Source: Sinosporangium siamense (GTDB lineage: Bacteria; Actinomycetota; Actinomycetes; Streptosporangiales; Streptosporangiaceae). Taken from it: 64,000 bases of DNA. The stretch is taken from the NCBI RefSeq assembly GCF_016863435.1, contig NZ_BOOW01000030.1, positions 124,001-188,000 of the forward strand, read 5' to 3'. The notes beneath the pieces were generated by a model, which ran no database searches, was not told where the DNA came from, and saw only the letters and a list, made by a program, of their open reading frames with translations. Of the stretch, positions 24,540 through 33,409 are shown one piece after another (within the stretch, counting starts at the first letter, position 1; each line of letters starts with the position of its first letter). Both the position numbers and the translations under genes were made by a program.

Positions 24540-25836
24540 GCCGGCTCGCGACGAGTCCGGTCATCAATTCCACCTTTTCCAAGAATAGTCTCCAGCTTCG
24601 TTCGGGCGTGAGATGGAAAGGAGTGAAGACCACGGGCGCGTCCTCTCGCCACTGCGAGAAGTCCCAATTGAAGATGCGGGGCTTCAGGGCCGGGAAATCC
24701 GGAACCAAGGGATAGGGCACGAAGTTATATAGATTGGCGAGCCAGATGAGGTCCGCGCACTTCTCCAGCCAACCCATCGTCTCGCTGTGGGCCCGCTCCG
24801 TCTCATAAGCGAGCCCGCCCATGAGATTGAGCACCACACGCATGCCCTGCCCGTCGATCGCCGCCAATCTGTCCCGATAGTGGTCGAGCCCCCGGGAGAG
24901 TTTCCCCATGCTTCTGAGCATCTCGGTGTCCGCCGACTCAAACCCGAGCTCCACCGCCATGACCCCGAGCTCCGCCATGGCATTCAGTACGCTTTGATTG
25001 ACCGCCAGCACGTGGGTCTGCACGATGAACCGATATCCAGGCCGATCCCGGAAGACGTCCAGCAGATTCCGCACGGCCTCCTTGGACTGCCCGAACGTCT
25101 TGTCCCCGATGTAGACCAGCTTCGTCTCGGGAAAGAGCGCCGCGAACTGATCCACCTCCCGCTTGAGCGCCTCCACGTCCACCAGCGTGAGCTGCCTGCT
25201 CCAGGCGTCCCCGCAGAAACCGCACTTGTAGAGGCACCCGTGGCTCGCGTTGAGCCGCAGCAGCGGCACGTGCCCCGAATATCCGGTGAGATGCCGATAC
25301 GAAGGCGCCCACGTGATCCGTCGCGCACTCACCCCGGCCCGGCTCGCGATCGAGAACACCCTGTCCGTCCCAGGCCGCAGCGCGTCCCGCAACTGCTCGA
25401 CCCCCACCTGCCCCCGGACCACCCTGCTCGTGTCGCCGGGGGTGGCCAGCCCCGCCATGTTCCCCCCGAGGACGGTGACCCGCCCCGCCGCCTTGAGTGC
25501 CCGGCTGACCGTGAGCGCGAGGTCGAAGTTCTGCGCCAGCGGACTGATGAGCACCGCGTCCCCGGGCGAGCTGACCTCGGTCAACCTCGACAGACACTCA
25601 TCCGCGGACCGCGCGGAACTGAGATCGGCGAAGGAGGACTCGACACCGAGCTCGTCCAGGATCGCCGTGATGTGGGCGACCCAGAGAGGCATCTCCCACA
25701 GTCGCTCCGCCGGAATGAAGAACTCCGGAAAATCGCGGGCGAACTCCTTTTCGTAGAGCTTGTAGTATTCGACCAGATCGGGCTGCGGCTCACTGGTCGA
25801 GGGAAACGGTAGCTGCACAATATGGGTTACGGACAA
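24532..25836 (-). CDS. Radical SAM enzyme with N-terminal B12-binding-like domain
   Basis: Residues ~1-165 have the Rossmann-like layout of the cobalamin-binding domain that precedes many radical SAM enzymes, but the DxHxxG cobalamin-ligand motif is not seen. The radical SAM core starts at about 190 with C201-x3-C205-x2-C208 (SHGCLYKCGFCGD), followed by the usual barrel strands (LVYIGDKTFG, GVMAVELGFES). The arrangement resembles class B methylthiotransferase-like or B12-dependent enzymes, at the standard size of about 430 aa. It is the first gene of the seven-gene operon, so it probably performs the defining radical step. The reaction cannot be assigned. Confidence 0.85.
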   Translation of the reverse strand: MSVTHIVQLPFPSTSEPQPDLVEYYKLYEKEFARDFPEFFIPAERLWEMPLWVAHITAILDELGVESSFADLSSARSADECLSRLTEVSSPGDAVLISPLAQNFDLALTVSRALKAAGRVTVLGGNMAGLATPGDTSRVVRGQVGVEQLRDALRPGTDRVFSIASRAGVSARRITWAPSYRHLTGYSGHVPLLRLNASHGCLYKCGFCGDAWSRQLTLVDVEALKREVDQFAALFPETKLVYIGDKTFGQSKEAVRNLLDVFRDRPGYRFIVQTHVLAVNQSVLNAMAELGVMAVELGFESADTEMLRSMGKLSRGLDHYRDRLAAIDGQGMRVVLNLMGGLAYETERAHSETMGWLEKCADLIWLANLYNFVPYPLVPDFPALKPRIFNWDFSQWREDAPVVFTPFHLTPERSWRLFLEKVELMTGLVASRHA

Positions 25837-26185
25837 CGGCGTTCTCCGTAGGAGCGATGCTCCCGGTCGACGGACGAACTGCTGTGTTTACCCGGCAGCC
25901 CTCTTCTGAGGACCGCTACCTCTTTCGGTGGTGCCGATCTGCTCACAACGCCACATAGGCATGGTTATCCCAGTGTCACAACAAGTCAAGGAGCGGCACA
26001 GTTGCGGTCAGCCATCTATTACCTCCGCAAAGGCGTCTCCCCATGACCGCTGACCGCCAAGCCGTCTGAGCGCCCACGCCGACCCCTTTCAGGCCAGGCC
26101 GAAAGGTCACCGGACTCCATGAAAAAGGCCAGGCGATATGCCCTACCATCGGAGACACCTTTGAGCGGACCTCTCGCGTGGCCGG
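25837..26185. other. Promoter region of the radical SAM operon and 3' end of TetR gene
   Basis: This 349-base gap has no supported gene. On the minus strand a TTGACT hexamer (25984-25989) is followed, with about 15-17 bases spacing, by an AT-rich stretch near 25961-25970 that could be a -10, about 125-150 bases before the radical SAM start. A dyad, GACCCCTTTC/GAAAGGTC at 26081-26108, lies 78 bases beyond the TetR stop and may terminate that transcript, though it lacks a T-run. Confidence 0.35.
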
Positions 26186-26869
26186 TCACCCCGTTTGGGA
26201 GGCGAGTGTCACCCGCAGCCCGGCGACCAGGGAGTGGAGTCCGATCTCGAAGGCGAGGTCCGCAGGTGAGACGCCTCGTTCGCGGGCCGCGGCGTCCCGG
26301 GCATGGACGGCCACCGCGAAGGTGGGCACCTCGCAGGCCAGCGGCCCGCTGTCGAACATGTCAGGTGGCGCCACCACGTCCAGAGCCGACCCCAGGATGA
26401 ACGACTCGACGGCCACCACGACCGGTATGACCATGGGGGTGGGCCAGCCACCGCGTTCGAGCCCGGACGCCACCTGGTCGTACATCCGGAGTGTCCTCAA
26501 CGCCCCCGTGACGGGAAGGGTGGCGAGGAGGGTGATCGTCGTGGGGTGGGCGGCGAAGGCGGTGCGGTAGCCGTGCGCCCATCGCACGACGGCCTCGTCC
26601 CAGGGCAGGCGGGAGAACATCGTGGCGTCGATGGAATGGGTGACGAGCTCGCGGACCCCGGCGAGGATGTCGTCCCTGCCGGTCACGTGGTTGTAGAAGG
26701 AGGAGGGGCGCACGCCGAGCTTCTGTCCGAGGGCGGCGAGGGAGAAGCCTTCGGCGCCGCTTTCGCGGATGAGGGTCAGGGCGGCGCGCGTGATGACCTC
26801 CCTGGTCAGCACGGGTTTGACGGGCCGGCCGACGCGCCTCGTCACTTTTGCTTCCCCCCTTTTGCCCAA
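26186..26869 (-). CDS. TetR/AcrR-family transcription repressor
   Basis: This 227-aa protein has an N-terminal TetR helix-turn-helix (LTREVITRAALTLIRESG...FSLAALGQKLGVRPSSFYNHVTGRDDIL) and a helical C-terminal ligand domain of the TetR_C type. It is divergent from the amidohydrolase gene with 56 bases between starts, in which an imperfect palindrome lies. That layout is typical for a local repressor of the neighbouring enzyme gene and of itself. The ligand is unknown. Regulation of the radical SAM operon on its other side is possible but less likely given the distance. Confidence 0.9.
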   Translation of the reverse strand: MGKRGEAKVTRRVGRPVKPVLTREVITRAALTLIRESGAEGFSLAALGQKLGVRPSSFYNHVTGRDDILAGVRELVTHSIDATMFSRLPWDEAVVRWAHGYRTAFAAHPTTITLLATLPVTGALRTLRMYDQVASGLERGGWPTPMVIPVVVAVESFILGSALDVVAPPDMFDSGPLACEVPTFAVAVHARDAAARERGVSPADLAFEIGLHSLVAGLRVTLASQTG

Positions 26870-26896
26870 GCTCTCGGCAATCTATCCTCTCAACAT

Positions 26897-26915
26897 AAAC
26901 TAACGTCATTCGTTT
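26897..26915. promoter_or_regulatory. Candidate TetR operator
   Basis: AAACTAACGTCATTCGTTT is a 19-bp imperfect palindrome (7 of 9 arm positions pair) centred between the divergent TetR and amidohydrolase genes, 10 bases before the amidohydrolase start. Position and size fit a TetR-dimer site. Confidence 0.45.
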
Positions 26916-26925
26916 TGGGACGCCA

Positions 26926-28536
26926 ATGACACGCATCCTCTTCCGCAACGGGACCGTCTGGACCGGCACGGGAACCACCACCGACTCCCTCACCGTCAAG
27001 AACGGCCGTGTCGAGGCCCTAGGCCCGCAGGCCCTCACCCTCCCGGCCACCGAGACCGTCGACCTTGAGGGCGGCCTGCTCCTTCCCGCCTTCGGCGACG
27101 GCCACTGCCACCCCGACCTCGCGGGGTTCGAGCTGACCGGTCCCCAGGTCAGAGGCTGCGCAAGTATCGACGAGATCGCACAGGAAGTACGCCGCTACGC
27201 GGACGCCCACCCCGAGGCCGAGTGGATCGTCGGTGGCGGCTACGACTCGACCCTCGCGCCGGGCGGGCTGTTCGACGCCACGTGGCTCGACGCGGTCGTG
27301 CCCGACCGGCCGGTCGCGCTGCGCGCCTGGGACTACCACACCCTGTGGTGCAACACCGAGGCCATGCGGCGGGCGGGCCTGTCGTCCGACACCCACGACA
27401 CCGACCGCGGCACCTTCGCCCGGCGCGCGGACGGCGAACTGCTCGGCACGATGCTCGAATGGGACGCGGTCGACGCGGTCCTCCGTACGGCTCCCGCCCG
27501 CACGGTCGAGGACACCGTCGAGGCGCTGCGCGTGGCGACCGAGACCTACGCCGCCGCCGGTGTCACCTGGGTCCAGGACGCCTGGGTCGAGAGCACGTCG
27601 GCGGAGGCCTACCTGCTGGCGGCCGAGCGCGGCCTGCTCGCCACCCGGGTCAATCTCGGGATGCGGGCCGACCCCGAGCGCTGGTGGGAGCAGGTCGCGG
27701 AGTTCGCCGACATCAGGAAGCGGGTGGCCGTCCACGGGGACCGGCTGACCGCGGGCACCGTGAAGTTCTTCGTGGACGGCATCGTGGAGAACCGTACGGC
27801 GTCGCTGCTCGCCCCCTACAGCGACGATCCCTGCACACGCGGCATGCCGGTGTGGTCCTACGCGGAGCTGATCAGGGCGCTCACCGCCCTCGACCGGCTC
27901 GGCCTCCAGGCCCACCTGCACGCGATCGGCGACGCCGGCGTGCGCACCGCCTTGGACGCCATCGAATACGTCACCCGGGTCAACGGCCCGAGGGACCGGC
28001 GTCCGGTGATCGCCCACGTCCAGATGCTGGACGAGATGGACCTGCCGCGCTTCGCCGCGCTCGGCGTGATCGCGAACTTCCAGCCGCTGTGGGCGCAAAC
28101 CGACCCGGCGATGACCAAGCTGACCTTCCCCCGACTCGGTGTGGAACGCTCCAGACGGCTCTACCTCATCGGCTCCCTGCTCCGCTCAGGAGCGCGGGTG
28201 TCCTTCGGCAGCGACTGGCCGGTGAGCGACCACCGCCCGCTGACCGGGCTGCCCGTGGCCGTGACCCGCGAGAACGCCGAACGCCGACCGGCCGGCGGCT
28301 GGCTCCCCGACCAGCGCGTCACCCTCGGCGAAGCGCTCACCGCCTACACGGCGGGCGTCGCCTACCAGGCGTTCGCCGACGACGAGCGGGGACGCCTGAC
28401 CCCCGGCGCGGTGGCCGACCTCGTCTGGCTGAACGCCGACATCCGCCACCTGGACCCGCACGACATCGCGAGCGGCACAACCGTCCGCGGCACGTGGCTG
28501 GCGGCGGAGCGGGTGTTCACACCGGCGAAGGCCTGA
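26926..28536 (+). CDS. YtcJ-like metal-dependent amidohydrolase
   Basis: This 536-aa member of the amidohydrolase superfamily (amidohydrolase_3/YtcJ group) has the N-terminal beta-sandwich (RILFRNGTVWTG), the metal site DGHCHPDL (HxH), VKFFVDGIVENRTA, HLHAIGD, and the C-terminal FGSDWPVSD with the catalytic Asp. Length is normal. The family hydrolyses amides, formamides or related bonds, with broad and often unknown substrates; it is probably cytoplasmic, since no signal peptide is seen. It is divergent from the TetR gene and likely repressed by it. Downstream it converges on the M20 peptidase gene. Confidence 0.88.
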   Translation: MTRILFRNGTVWTGTGTTTDSLTVKNGRVEALGPQALTLPATETVDLEGGLLLPAFGDGHCHPDLAGFELTGPQVRGCASIDEIAQEVRRYADAHPEAEWIVGGGYDSTLAPGGLFDATWLDAVVPDRPVALRAWDYHTLWCNTEAMRRAGLSSDTHDTDRGTFARRADGELLGTMLEWDAVDAVLRTAPARTVEDTVEALRVATETYAAAGVTWVQDAWVESTSAEAYLLAAERGLLATRVNLGMRADPERWWEQVAEFADIRKRVAVHGDRLTAGTVKFFVDGIVENRTASLLAPYSDDPCTRGMPVWSYAELIRALTALDRLGLQAHLHAIGDAGVRTALDAIEYVTRVNGPRDRRPVIAHVQMLDEMDLPRFAALGVIANFQPLWAQTDPAMTKLTFPRLGVERSRRLYLIGSLLRSGARVSFGSDWPVSDHRPLTGLPVAVTRENAERRPAGGWLPDQRVTLGEALTAYTAGVAYQAFADDERGRLTPGAVADLVWLNADIRHLDPHDIASGTTVRGTWLAAERVFTPAKA

Positions 28537-28640
28537 CCGGACAGGACCGGCCGGCACCTCCCCCCGAAAGAAGCAGGGCCCCCCGGAAGAAGCAGGGCCC
28601 CCGGAAGGCGCCGGCCGGCCATGTCACTCGCAAAGGCACG

Positions 28641-29891
28641 TCACCGGCAGAAGGAGGCCGCCAGGACCGCCAGGGTGGACGCCGCCGTCTCGACCTCCGC
28701 CAGCGCCACACACTCGTCCGGCCCGTGGGCCCGCTCGATGTCACCCGGACCGTATTGCACGGCCGGGATGCCGCCGAGCCCGGTGAGCAGCCGCAGGTCG
28801 CTGCCGTAGGGTGCGCCCCACACGTCCGGCGGCCCGCCGGTCACCGCCGTGTGGGCCTCGGTCAGCCCGGCGAGCAGCCCCGCGTCCTCTCCTGGCAGGC
28901 GGCCCGCGGCGAACTGCCCGCCCCACCACTCCACCGCGACCGGGTTGCCGGCCAGCCAGGCGTCCGCCGTACACGCAGCCGCGACCGCCTCCTCCAGCGC
29001 CGCCTTTGCCTTCTCCGGCGGCTCGCCGAGCATGACGCCGAGCCGCCCCTCGGCGACCAGCTCGCCCGGCACCGACGACGACCAGTCGCCGGCCCGCACG
29101 GTGCCGATCTCGATCGCGTACGGCAGAGCCCAGCGGGCCATGAGCGGATCCGGGGCGGCGTTGCGCTCGGCCTCAAGGGCGCGCAGCGCGGCGAACACCG
29201 GCCAGAACTTCTCGACCGCGCTCACCCCGGCGTCCCGGGTGGAGGCGTGGGCGGCGCGGCCGGGAACACGCAGCCGGAAGGTGAGCGCGCCGGCGTTGGC
29301 CGGCACCACGCCGAGGCCGGTCGGTTCGGGGATCACGCAGGCGTCGGCCCGCAGGCCGCGGCGCAGCAGCGCGTAGGTGCCGAGCCCGCCGTCCTCCTCG
29401 CCCGCCACGCACGCCACGAGCACGTCGCCGCGCAGCCGCAGGCGGCGCAGCGCGCGCACCGCGAACAGGGCGGCGACCAGCCCGCCCTTCATGTCGCAGG
29501 CGCCCCTGCCGTAGAGGAGGCCGTCCCGGACGGCCCCGCCGTACGGATCGACCGTCCACGCGGCCGGGTCGCCGGGTGGGACGACGTCGACGTGGGCGTT
29601 GAACATCAGGGTGCGCCCGCCGCCGGTGCCCGGCAGCCGGGCGACGAGGCCGTGGGCCTCGGTGCGCGGCACCTCCATGCCGGGGAAGCCGGGCTCGGCG
29701 GCCAGGTCGGCGACGGGGATGGGCCAGTGGTCGACCTCCAGGCCCTCGGCCCTGAGCCACTCGGCGAGGCGCGCCTGGACAGCCGACTCGGCGGGCGAGC
29801 CGCCGACGCTCGGGACGCGGACCAGCTCGGCGAGCAGCTCGGCCATCTCCGCCGCCTCGTCCTTGACGGCGGCGGCGACGTCCACGGTCAC
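28641..29891 (-). CDS. M20-family metallopeptidase/deacylase (ArgE/DapE-like)
   Basis: This 416-aa protein has the M20 metal and catalytic motifs: MFNAHVDVVPPGD (first His/Asp), YGRGACDMKGG (bridging Asp) and AGEEDGG (general base Glu with metal Glu). The GRAAHASTRDAG dimerisation-domain motif is also present. Such enzymes remove acyl groups from amino acids or cut short peptides. It overlaps the formyltransferase gene by 4 bases (GTGA), so it belongs to the iron-controlled siderophore transcript. Roles that fit are hydrolysis of the imported siderophore, removal of an N-acyl group during maturation, or recycling of ornithine derivatives. None is proven here. Confidence 0.85.
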   Translation of the reverse strand: MTVDVAAAVKDEAAEMAELLAELVRVPSVGGSPAESAVQARLAEWLRAEGLEVDHWPIPVADLAAEPGFPGMEVPRTEAHGLVARLPGTGGGRTLMFNAHVDVVPPGDPAAWTVDPYGGAVRDGLLYGRGACDMKGGLVAALFAVRALRRLRLRGDVLVACVAGEEDGGLGTYALLRRGLRADACVIPEPTGLGVVPANAGALTFRLRVPGRAAHASTRDAGVSAVEKFWPVFAALRALEAERNAAPDPLMARWALPYAIEIGTVRAGDWSSSVPGELVAEGRLGVMLGEPPEKAKAALEEAVAAACTADAWLAGNPVAVEWWGGQFAAGRLPGEDAGLLAGLTEAHTAVTGGPPDVWGAPYGSDLRLLTGLGGIPAVQYGPGDIERAHGPDECVALAEVETAASTLAVLAASFCR

Positions 29892-30835
29892 GGGCGTCTC
29901 CCGAGGTAGCCGCCCATGGTGCGGAAGACGTCGGTCGCCGGCAGGTCGTCGCCGGCCTCGGTGCGGACCCGCTCGACGACCAGGCCGCGGCTGCGCCCCT
30001 TGCGGGCGTCGGCCCCGGCGACGATGACGACGCCGTCGCCCTCGCGGATGAAGACCCGGCCGGGGGTGCCGCCGTAGACGCCGGTCGACACCGACGCCTT
30101 CAGCACGCGGATGCGCTCACCCTTGTAGTGGGTGAACGCGTTGGGATAGGGGTCGGACTGGGCGCGGACGAGCCTTTCGATGTCCTCGGCGGGCCAGGTC
30201 CAGTCGATGTTGCCGTCCTCGATCGACCGCTTGTGGAAGAAGCTGGCCTTCGAGCGGTCCTGCGGGGTCCAGGCGGTGCGGCCAGACGCGATGAGCTCCA
30301 GCGACTCATGGACTATGGGGGCGATGAGGTCGACGGTGCGGTGGAACAGGTCGGTGGTGGTGTCCTTCGGCCCGACGGGGATCGCCCGCTGCACCACGAT
30401 GTCGCCGGCGTCGAGTTCGGCGTCCATCATGTGCGCGGTGACCCCGACCTCCTGCTCGCCGTTGATGAGCGCCCAGATCAGCGGCGAGAAGCCGGCGTAG
30501 GCGGGCAGCAGCGAGTCGTGCACGTTGAGGGTGCCGTGCCGCGGGAGGGAGAAGATCTCCGGTGGGATCCACGTGCGCCAGTTGTTGGCGACGATGAGGT
30601 CTGGGCGGGCCTCGGTGAGGCGCGTCATGAGCTCCTCGTCGTCCGGCCGGTTGCGGAGCAGCACGGGCACGCCGTGCCGCTCGGCGAGTTCGGCCACCGA
30701 GTCGTCCCAGATTTTCTCGTACGCGTGGTCGCTCTGGGGATGGGTGACCACGAGGACGACCTCGTGTGCGGACTCCAGGAGCGCCTGTAAGGTGCGGTGC
30801 CCCCAGGTCTGGTAGCCGAACATCACGATCCGCAT
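29888..30835 (-). CDS. N5-hydroxyornithine formyltransferase (Fmt-like)
   Basis: This 315-aa protein has the methionyl-tRNA-formyltransferase fold: an N-terminal Rossmann domain binding 10-formyl-tetrahydrofolate and a C-terminal OB-like domain. The catalytic triad is intact: N104 and H106 in GTLNVHDSLLP and D142 in ELDAGDIV. Homologues beside ornithine monooxygenases (for example in coelichelin clusters) formylate N5-hydroxyornithine to the hydroxamate. A clear AAGGAG precedes the ATG. The promoter region shared with the monooxygenase gene contains an iron box, so it should be made under iron shortage. A housekeeping tRNA role is unlikely in this context. Confidence 0.88.
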   Translation of the reverse strand: MRIVMFGYQTWGHRTLQALLESAHEVVLVVTHPQSDHAYEKIWDDSVAELAERHGVPVLLRNRPDDEELMTRLTEARPDLIVANNWRTWIPPEIFSLPRHGTLNVHDSLLPAYAGFSPLIWALINGEQEVGVTAHMMDAELDAGDIVVQRAIPVGPKDTTTDLFHRTVDLIAPIVHESLELIASGRTAWTPQDRSKASFFHKRSIEDGNIDWTWPAEDIERLVRAQSDPYPNAFTHYKGERIRVLKASVSTGVYGGTPGRVFIREGDGVVIVAGADARKGRSRGLVVERVRTEAGDDLPATDVFRTMGGYLGRRP

Positions 30836-30884
30836 GAACTCTCCTTGTGAGGGGGATCAGGACGGGCTAGGCTCAAACAGTAGA

Positions 30885-30903
30885 TTAGGCGAGCCTAACC
30901 TAA
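30885..30903. promoter_or_regulatory. Iron box (DmdR/IdeR-type) between divergent siderophore genes
   Basis: TTAGGCGAGCCTAACCTAA closely matches the 19-bp actinobacterial iron-repressor consensus. It lies between the formyltransferase and ornithine monooxygenase starts and could repress both when iron is plentiful. Confidence 0.85.
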
Positions 30904-31000
30904 ATCATCCGTTGGATCTTTGGAAGCCGCCCGGTGGACGCCGTCGACTATCCGGCGCATCTCGCGGCATCTTTTCCCTCCGTCCCCCCGAAAGGCGCCC

Positions 31001-32311
31001 ATGTCTGCTGCACAGCAGTCTGTCCACGACCTGATCGGCATCGGCTTCGGACCGTCCAACCTCGCACTCGCGATCGCCCTGCACGAGGACCGGCTACGCG
31101 GACGCCGGCCGGTCGACGCCGTGTTCCTGGAGAGGCAGGCGGCCTTCGGCTGGCATCGCGGCATGCTGCTCGAAGGCACCACCATGCAGGTCTCGTTCCT
31201 GAAGGACCTGGTCACCATGCGCGACCCGACCAGCGGCTTCGGGTTCCTGAGCTACCTGCAGTCCAAAGGCCGCCTGGTGGACTTCATCAACCACAAGACG
31301 ATGTTCCCCTCCCGGCTGGAGTTCCACGACTACCTCGAATGGGCCGCGGCGAACTTCACCGACCAGGTCGAATACGGCTCCGAGGTCATCGCGGTCACCC
31401 CGGTGGAGGCCGGCGCGGCCGTCGAGCACCTCGATGTCGTGGCCCGCCGTAGCACCGGCGAACTCGTGACCACGCGGACGCGCAACCTGGTCGTCGCCGC
31501 CGGGCTGCAACCGGTGCTGCCCGAGGGCATCGTGCCGGGCCCGCGCGTCTGGCACAGCTCCGAGCTGCTGTTCCGGCTGGCGGAGCTGACCTCGGCCCCC
31601 CGGCGCGTGATCGTGCTCGGCGCGGGGCAGAGCGGCGCCGAGGTGGCCGACCACCTGCACCAGACCTTCCCCGAGGCGGAGGTGTGCGCGGTGTTCTCGA
31701 AATACGGCTACACGCCCGCCGACGACAGCTCCTTCGCCAACCGCATCTTCGACCCGGGGGCCGTCGACGACTTCTACGCCGCGCCCGAGGCGACCAAGCA
31801 AATGCTGCTCGGCTACCACACCTCCACCAACTACTCGGTGGTCGACATCGACCTGATCGACGAGCTCTACCGGCGGCACTACGCGGAGAAGGTCGGCGGC
31901 ACCGAACGGCTGCGCATCATGAACGCCTCCCGGCTCGTCGACGTGGCCGTCTCGGACGCGGAGGTGCGGGCGAAGATCACTTTCCTGCCCACGGGCGAGT
32001 GCACCGACCTCGCGGCCGACCTGCTCATCTGCGCCACCGGCTACCGGCCGGCCGACCCGTTGTCCCTGCTGGGTGAGGTGGGAGCGCGATTCCTGCGCAC
32101 ACCGGACGGAAGGCTGCGGATGGAGCGCGACTACCGGATCGCCGCCGACGACACGATGCGCTGCGGCGTCTACGTGCAGGGGGCGACCGAGCACTCCCAC
32201 GGGCTCACCTCGACACTGCTGTCGGCGACAGCCGTACGCGCCGGTGAGATCGCCGCGTCGGTCGCCGGAAGGTTGCGCGCCGACCGGCGCCCTTACGCGC
32301 TCACCCACTGA
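31001..32311 (+). CDS. L-ornithine N5-monooxygenase
   Basis: This 436-aa flavin-dependent N-hydroxylating monooxygenase has the FAD-binding motif IGIGFGPSNLALAIAL near the N-terminus, the NADPH-binding VIVLGAGQSGAEVAD in the middle and the C-terminal ATGYRPADP typical of the family. The substrate-side stretch FLKDLVTMRDPTS is well conserved in ornithine hydroxylases. It converts L-ornithine to N5-hydroxyornithine, the precursor of the hydroxamate groups used by the NRPS. The ATG at 31001 was chosen for its AAAGG site and because it leaves a normal N-terminus; a longer frame from 30920 would run towards the iron box. Iron-regulated. Confidence 0.93.
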   Translation: MSAAQQSVHDLIGIGFGPSNLALAIALHEDRLRGRRPVDAVFLERQAAFGWHRGMLLEGTTMQVSFLKDLVTMRDPTSGFGFLSYLQSKGRLVDFINHKTMFPSRLEFHDYLEWAAANFTDQVEYGSEVIAVTPVEAGAAVEHLDVVARRSTGELVTTRTRNLVVAAGLQPVLPEGIVPGPRVWHSSELLFRLAELTSAPRRVIVLGAGQSGAEVADHLHQTFPEAEVCAVFSKYGYTPADDSSFANRIFDPGAVDDFYAAPEATKQMLLGYHTSTNYSVVDIDLIDELYRRHYAEKVGGTERLRIMNASRLVDVAVSDAEVRAKITFLPTGECTDLAADLLICATGYRPADPLSLLGEVGARFLRTPDGRLRMERDYRIAADDTMRCGVYVQGATEHSHGLTSTLLSATAVRAGEIAASVAGRLRADRRPYALTH

Positions 32312-32312
32312 C

Positions 32313-32362
32313 GCGAGCGGGCGGGCGGCTCATCACCGGCCGGACGGGCCGCCCGCCCTCGC
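32313..32362. terminator. Hairpin at two convergent gene ends
   Basis: Inverted GC-rich arms at 32313-32329 and 32348-32362 (GCGGGCGGC against GCCGCCCGC at the core) straddle the end of the monooxygenase gene and the last codons of the permease gene. They probably stop transcription from both sides. Confidence 0.6.
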
Positions 32363-33409
32363 GAGTTGCCACAGCAGGAACGGTGCCCCGAGCACACCGG
32401 TCACCACGCCGACAGGGACGACGGTGTCCTCCATCAGCCGCTGGCCGATCAGGTCACCGATCAGCACGATCGTGGCGCCGGTGAACGCCGAGGCGGTGAC
32501 CGGCGGCACGGTGAGCCGGGCGAGCCGCTGCGCGATCTGCGGGGCCGCCAGCGCGACGAACAGGACGGGGCCGGCCGCCGCCGTGGCGAACGCCGCGATC
32601 GCCGCCCCGCACACCATCAGCGCCAGCCGGGCCCGCTGCACCGGGGTGCCGAGGGCGCCCGCCACCTCGTCGCCCAATTGCAGCGCACGCTGCGGGCGTC
32701 CCAGCATGAGTACGGCGGGCAGGAGCACGAGCAGGGCCAGAGCGAGCGGGCGGGCGTTCTCCCAGCCGCGCTCGTTGAGGTTGCCGACGAGCCAGCCGAG
32801 CACCCGCTGCGCCTCGTAGGTCTCACCCCGGCTGAGCAGGTAATAGGTGACGCTGGAGCACATCCAGCTGATGCCGACGCCCACGAGGACGATGCGGTAG
32901 CCGGTGGTGCCCTTCCTCCACGCCAGCACGTAGATGAGCAGACCGGCGCTCACCGCGCCGGCGAGCCCGAGGATCTGGGTGCCGAGGCCCGCGCCGGTGC
33001 CGAGCACGATGCCCGCCGCCACGGCGGCGCCCGCGCCCTGGGTGATGCCGAGCATGTCGGGGCTGGCCAGCGGGTTGCGGGTGACCGCCTGGTAGACGGC
33101 GCCCGCCACGCCGAACGCGGCGCCGCTCAGCAGGGCCACGGCGGCCCTCGGCAGCCGCAGCTCCCGCACCACGAAGACCCCCGCCGGGTCGCCCGCGCCC
33201 CACAGGGCGGGCACGACCTCGGTGAGCGACATGGTGTAGTCGCCGCTGCCGACGGCGACGGTCAGGCAGAAGGTGAGGAACGCCACGGCGGCCAGCACCG
33301 GCCACACCAGCAGGTGCCGCACGTGCAGCACGCCGGAGACGGCGGGTCTGCGCAGGCGGAAGGGCAGGCGACCGGCGAAACGCGGGGTCTTCGCAGTGGT
33401 CACGATCAC
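32333..33409 (-). CDS. Iron-siderophore ABC importer permease (FecCD family)
   Basis: From a GTG at 33409 that overlaps the first permease by 4 bases (GTGA), the frame gives 358 aa with about nine to ten membrane helices. FecCD marks are LRLPRAAVALLSGAAFGVAGAVYQAVTRNPLASPDMLG and, near the end, AAPQIAQRLARL (the loop contacting the ATPase). It forms a heterodimeric channel with the next permease for the ferri-siderophore. A longer open frame continues upstream but lies inside the other permease gene out of frame. No ATP-binding subunit is encoded in the window. Confidence 0.9.
   Translation of the reverse strand: MIVTTAKTPRFAGRLPFRLRRPAVSGVLHVRHLLVWPVLAAVAFLTFCLTVAVGSGDYTMSLTEVVPALWGAGDPAGVFVVRELRLPRAAVALLSGAAFGVAGAVYQAVTRNPLASPDMLGITQGAGAAVAAGIVLGTGAGLGTQILGLAGAVSAGLLIYVLAWRKGTTGYRIVLVGVGISWMCSSVTYYLLSRGETYEAQRVLGWLVGNLNERGWENARPLALALLVLLPAVLMLGRPQRALQLGDEVAGALGTPVQRARLALMVCGAAIAAFATAAAGPVLFVALAAPQIAQRLARLTVPPVTASAFTGATIVLIGDLIGQRLMEDTVVPVGVVTGVLGAPFLLWQLARAGGPSGR

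Noticed and set aside
27222-29909. Long plus-strand frame overlapping the YtcJ-like and M20 genes
   Set aside because: It crosses two real genes in other frames and encodes Arg/Gly/Ala-rich sequence with no homology pattern.
29888-30835. Housekeeping methionyl-tRNA formyltransferase
   Set aside because: Its fold and triad would allow it, but the iron box, the divergent ornithine monooxygenase and the NRPS point to siderophore formylation.
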